Shown here in pieces: positions 30,081 through 33,228 of a stretch of DNA of 33,228 bases; position 1 is the stretch's first letter, and each line of letters starts with the position of its first letter. The notes below the pieces were generated by a model. That model ran no database searches. It was not told where the DNA came from and worked only from the letters and a program-made list of their open reading frames with translations. The position numbers were made by a program, and so were the translations under genes. The stretch comes from Stentor coeruleus (Eukaryota > Ciliophora > Heterotrichea > Heterotrichida > Stentoridae), in the NCBI GenBank assembly GCA_001970955.1, contig MPUH01000819.1, positions 1-33,228 of the forward strand. The letters are read 5' to 3'.

Positions 30081-30883
30081 ATATCATATTATTATAATAA
30101 TAGTAGTATAGACATTTGAACATTATATAATGGGAAGAAACTTAATTGTATAGATTAATAGAGCGTATTAATTTTTTTTTATAAGCAACTATCTCAAATT
30201 GCATATTCGCATATTAAAAATCTTATTATATTTATTCCTTTCCATCTAAGAAGTCTTTAAAGCTTTTAATTACTTATATTAAAAGTATTAACTATGTTCT
30301 TTATCATAGAATTTTACATACTAAGATAATCTTTATACATAAAAATAAAAATAAAAATATTTTCGACTAAACAGATGAAAGTTAATTCATTATTCAAATG
30401 CAATCATTTAGTAAATTTATAAAATAGTTATTTATATAGAGTAATATAAGAATTTATTGTATTGTTTTTATATTAAGTAATAGGTTTTTATATTAGATAA
30501 TTTTTGAGATTTAGTTTGGTTGCTGATAGTAAATCTATATAACAGAAGCTATTCTATAAGTAGTTTGATTGCTGATAGTATATCTAAGTTGTAGAAGTTA
30601 TCTATAAGTGGTTTGATTATACAAAAAGTGATAAAAAAACACTTAAGAAGATTTTAAATTCAAAAGACCAGATCTTAAAATGTTTATATAAATCAGAGGA
30701 TCGATAGAGTTAAGGCAAAAAAACAAAATCGGCAAATCGGGAGAGCAAAAATATGCATAAAGTATATAGAAAAGGATAATTAAACTGGATTTTGAACTAT
30801 ACTGATTGTAAGTTTGTACTTTAAAATGTTTTTAATATAAACTTTAGTTATAAAATTCTATACTTAAATATGAAAAGATTACT
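30081..30883. other. AT-rich intergenic with a tandem repeat
   Basis: About 800 bp without a gene. It contains the imperfect tandem repeat at 30512-30618 and poly-A and poly-T tracts. Confidence 0.5.
30512..30618. repeat. Imperfect tandem repeat, 48-49 bp unit, about 2.2 copies
   Basis: Unit 1 (30512-30560) and unit 2 (30561-30608) share TAGTTTG, TTGCTGATAGTA, ATCTA, AGAAG and CTATAAG blocks in the same order. A third partial unit begins at 30609 (TGGTTTGATT). No N lies between the units, so it is not the join artefact seen elsewhere. Confidence 0.8.
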
Positions 30884-31708
30884 TTAGTTAGGTACTTGAA
30901 GATATAATGGAGAAAAACATTCTTCAGGACCACCTGGAGAAGGAGTGAATTCAAAATTTGGCCCAATAGGAGACAACTGAGAATCAATATCAAATTTCAT
31001 ATTAGTCCTTATTGGAATCTGTATGCTAAGTTCTTTCATATTCCCTCCCATCGACAATTTATGCAAACAATGATGAAGTTCTTTTTCCATCCTCTTAATC
31101 TTTTCATTCAGTTTTATATGTTCATCGTTTTTTTTCAGTAGCTCTTCTGAAAGTTTGTTTTTTTCTTTTTTAAGCTCAAAAGCTCTCATCCTTCTGTCTT
31201 TTATCTGAGCCTGAATATCAAGTGACTCTAAAGCAAGTTTTTTATATCTTTTCTTAAGCCTTTTAAAGTCTTCAGAATTGTTGCACATGTTTTTTTCAAG
31301 TGCTTCACATCGATTGTTTAAAACTCCAATATGTTCTTCGAATGTTTCTTTGATTTTTGAAAGTAATGTTGAAAGATCAGGGAAAATCAGTATAAGTTCA
31401 TCAATTACAGCTAATGATGAAGTAACTTTTTCTGATGACTCTTGGTCGTTGTTGAAGAATAGCCGAGATTCTAATTCGGATAGTTGAAGTAATTGTGTTG
31501 TGAAAGAAAATTTACCTATTGAAGGCGATAAGGATGCATTTAATGTACATGGTTGTGCTGAGTTAGCTTTTATAATGGTCATTGAACTATTAATAATATC
31601 AGAATCTTGGCCTTTGTAGTTTTTAGGCTTCAATTTTGAAATGCTGAATACTTTGTTGCTCATAGGCTTCAGCAAAAAAGATTTGCTTCTAGCATTTTGG
31701 ATGGACAT
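30884..31708 (-). CDS. Coiled-coil hypothetical protein (274 aa)
   Basis: This is a clean ATG-to-TAA frame with no introns. The N-terminal third is polar and Ser/Lys-rich. Residues about 75-135 are helical (LSELESRLFF to LSTLLSKIKETFEEHIG). Residues about 135-215 form a strong coiled coil (EDFKRLKKRYKKL to KIKRMEKELHHCLHKL). The C-terminus is proline- and glycine-rich (SPIGPNFEFTPSPGGPEE). The segment AVIDELILIFPDLSTLLSKIK resembles the FxxIIxxFxxYxxLLxxIKxxY pattern of the TSNAXIP1 N-terminal family, but this is a weak match. A cytoskeletal or ciliary role would fit the neighbours and is only a guess. It is transcribed away from the transporter gene at 32989. Confidence 0.82.
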   Translation of the reverse strand: MSIQNARSKSFLLKPMSNKVFSISKLKPKNYKGQDSDIINSSMTIIKANSAQPCTLNASLSPSIGKFSFTTQLLQLSELESRLFFNNDQESSEKVTSSLAVIDELILIFPDLSTLLSKIKETFEEHIGVLNNRCEALEKNMCNNSEDFKRLKKRYKKLALESLDIQAQIKDRRMRAFELKKEKNKLSEELLKKNDEHIKLNEKIKRMEKELHHCLHKLSMGGNMKELSIQIPIRTNMKFDIDSQLSPIGPNFEFTPSPGGPEECFSPLYLQVPN

Positions 31709-32988
31709 TGTATTTTATAAATACAAAATGTTAAATCTTTTATCATTATGCAAGCTAGGCTATATTTTGTATTGAAAATACTTGAATTCGGTCTGAGGTT
31801 AAAATGATTTTTTTTGTAGTTTTTCATGTTTTAGGATTTTAAGCTTTATATGGATTAGATTTTTTTAGATAGTGGAATATTAAATTGTAATACTAAGGTA
31901 TGACTTGGATTTTTACAGAAATGAATTGAATTATAAGATTGATTTTTAAAATTATGCTTGAAAAAAAATTATGGAGTGGTATGATGAAAGCAGATTTGGT
32001 TTTTATTTAGAAGATAGTTGAGTAGGGTTAATATGGATATTTTTATGCAATAATAATGGTATGCTGGGTGTGTTTTGGTGTAGATGTTTAAGTGATTTTA
32101 CTTCAATTATTGTAATAATTTTTTAAAAAAACTATTTTTTTAGCAAGATAGTATTATAAAAGCAGATATAAACTATCTGTTCTCTTATTAAATAATTTAG
32201 TTCTTTCATTATTTATAAATGGAAAAAAAATCCTCAAAGGTAAATCATATATTTGAATAGAATAAAAGGAAGAGTTGTGTCTTTTTGCCATCAGATTTAT
32301 ATTGGAAATATCGAAAATTTACAGATTTCTTAAATCAAAAGGATATTCATATAGTAAATTAATATATAATGCATATATATTCAAACCAACTACTAATAAA
32401 ATCATTTCATTTTAGTTTTTACCTTTAGATTATTGTTTCTTTAGCTATCTAAGAAAAATTCTGAATAATATTATTTTGTTTTAATATAGATCATGATGAA
32501 TTTCGATACATAAATTGTAATAAATGTATTATTTGTAATTTTATAAGCCTAATAAATAGTAAATTATACAATAATCTTTTCTGAACATCATTTAATCAAA
32601 AAACAAACCAAAGATATAAATAGCTACCCCAATCTAAGACATTTTTTACTTTAAACTGCATTATCATAATCAAAATCAAATTTCCACAATCTGAAAGCAT
32701 TTAAACCCCAATAACCATTATATCATAAATATCAATACCTATAATAAACCAAATAGCCTCTTTTATCAATAATAATTTTATTTATTTCCTATATAATCAT
32801 CATAAAACTTCCATAAAATTGCCTATTTTTCCAACCCCATCGAAAATTCCAATTCCCATCATACTTAAATCTAATATTTTCCTCATATCCTAATCACTAA
32901 TATTTCCCGCTCTTCTCAACCTTATGCTTTTAAAACCATTATTCTAAGTCCATTAAGAATTTCACATTAACTATCCTGATACAATATA
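31709..32988. promoter_or_regulatory. Long divergent AT-rich region
   Basis: 1.28 kb between the coiled-coil gene (minus) and the ABC transporter gene (plus). It should contain both promoters. No RNA, conserved motif or coding frame was recognised. Confidence 0.4.
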
Positions 32989-33228
32989 ATGGAACTTCAA
33001 GCTATAGGCAAGCACAAAGAAGTGCCAAAATACATCCCTTTACCTTCAGAACCAAAGCCATCCTTCATTTCCAGACTATTCTTTGGGTGGATTTATCGAA
33101 TCATGGAATTAGGTACTCGCATTCGACTAGAAAAAGAACATACATTTCCCTTACAAGACTCTGATAAAGTATCAAATGAAAAGCTACATTTCCCTTACAA
33201 GACTCTGATAAAGTATCAAATGAAAAGC
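32989..33228 (+). CDS. ABC transporter, subfamily C (MRP) type, N-terminal fragment
   Basis: The frame opens at ATG 32989 and encodes PLPSEPKPSFISRLFFGWIY, then RIMELGTRIRLEKEHTFPLQ. The pattern (polar leader, SFxSRLxFxWIxxLMxxGxxxxLExxDxxxL) is the usual entry into the first transmembrane domain of short ABCC/MRP transporters, which lack the extra TMD0. These are ATP-driven exporters of conjugates and other organic anions. Only about 65 residues are seen before a 44 bp exact duplication at the window edge. That duplication shifts the frame and is probably an assembly artefact. Neither the membrane domain nor the ATPase domains are in view, so the family call rests on this short motif. Confidence 0.75.
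   Translation, partial: MELQAIGKHKEVPKYIPLPSEPKPSFISRLFFGWIYRIMELGTRIRLEKEHTFPLQDSDKVSNEKLHFPYKTLIKYQMKS
33141..33228. repeat. Exact 44 bp direct duplication at the window edge
   Basis: 33141-33184 and 33185-33228 are identical and adjacent, and the second copy ends exactly at the last base. This mirrors the flank duplications at the N joins, so a contig join probably lies just outside. Confidence 0.85.

Noticed and set aside
1..33228. CRISPR arrays, bacterial promoters and ribosome-binding sites
   Set aside because: The window is eukaryotic (spliceosomal introns, kinesin, TTLL, POLA2); no repeat-spacer array is present.

Overview
The window looks like macronuclear DNA of a heterotrich ciliate, most likely Stentor or a close relative. 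The DNA is very AT-rich. Genes are mostly intronless, and the four introns I could place with confidence are only 15 or 16 nt long (GTAA...AG, three of them ending TATATAG), which is the known Stentor intron size. None of the well-supported exons contains an in-frame TAA, TAG or TGA, and tryptophan is always TGG. That argues for the standard code, and against the UGA=Trp code of Blepharisma. Several genes are ciliary or cytoskeletal, as expected for a ciliate.

Left third (1-10.2 kb). A secreted serine carboxypeptidase (partial, minus strand) runs off the left edge. It is followed by an EF-hand gene relic, a zinc-independent quinone-oxidoreductase-type reductase, and a tubulin polyglutamylase-type TTLL enzyme. 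The TTLL gene is convergent, with 23 bp between the stops, with a three-exon N-kinesin. A short hypothetical gene lies divergent to the kinesin. A 1.3 kb AT-rich stretch then leads to a GC-enriched, hairpin-rich element ending in a T9 run (probable Pol III ncRNA), and then to an unfamiliar protein with two helix-turn-helix-like segments.

Middle (10.2-20 kb). This part is gene-poor. It holds two tandem paralogous three-finger C2H2 zinc-finger genes, a block of assembly-duplicated sequence, a weak gene relic with hairpins, a membrane-anchored RING-H2 protein (two exons), a coiled-coil protein resembling outer-dynein-arm docking-complex subunits (two exons), and a Ser/Pro-rich hypothetical gene.

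Right third (20-33.2 kb). A co-directional minus-strand run encodes DNA polymerase alpha subunit B, a giant (about 1,400 aa) coiled-coil protein, a coiled-coil RING protein interrupted by a frameshift in an A12 tract, and a multipass membrane protein. Then come a GC-enriched island without a clear gene, a tandem repeat, a small coiled-coil gene (minus), and finally the N-terminus of an ABCC-type ABC transporter running off the right edge.

Five single N bases each join a repeated flank. Removing the duplicated flank keeps or restores the reading frame in every gene affected, so these are assembly joins rather than biology. The exact 44 bp duplication at the right edge is probably the same artefact. 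The strongest biological leads are the hairpin-rich element at 8.87-9.12 kb, the GC island at 29.55-30.08 kb, the A12 frameshift in the RING gene, and the two-HTH protein.
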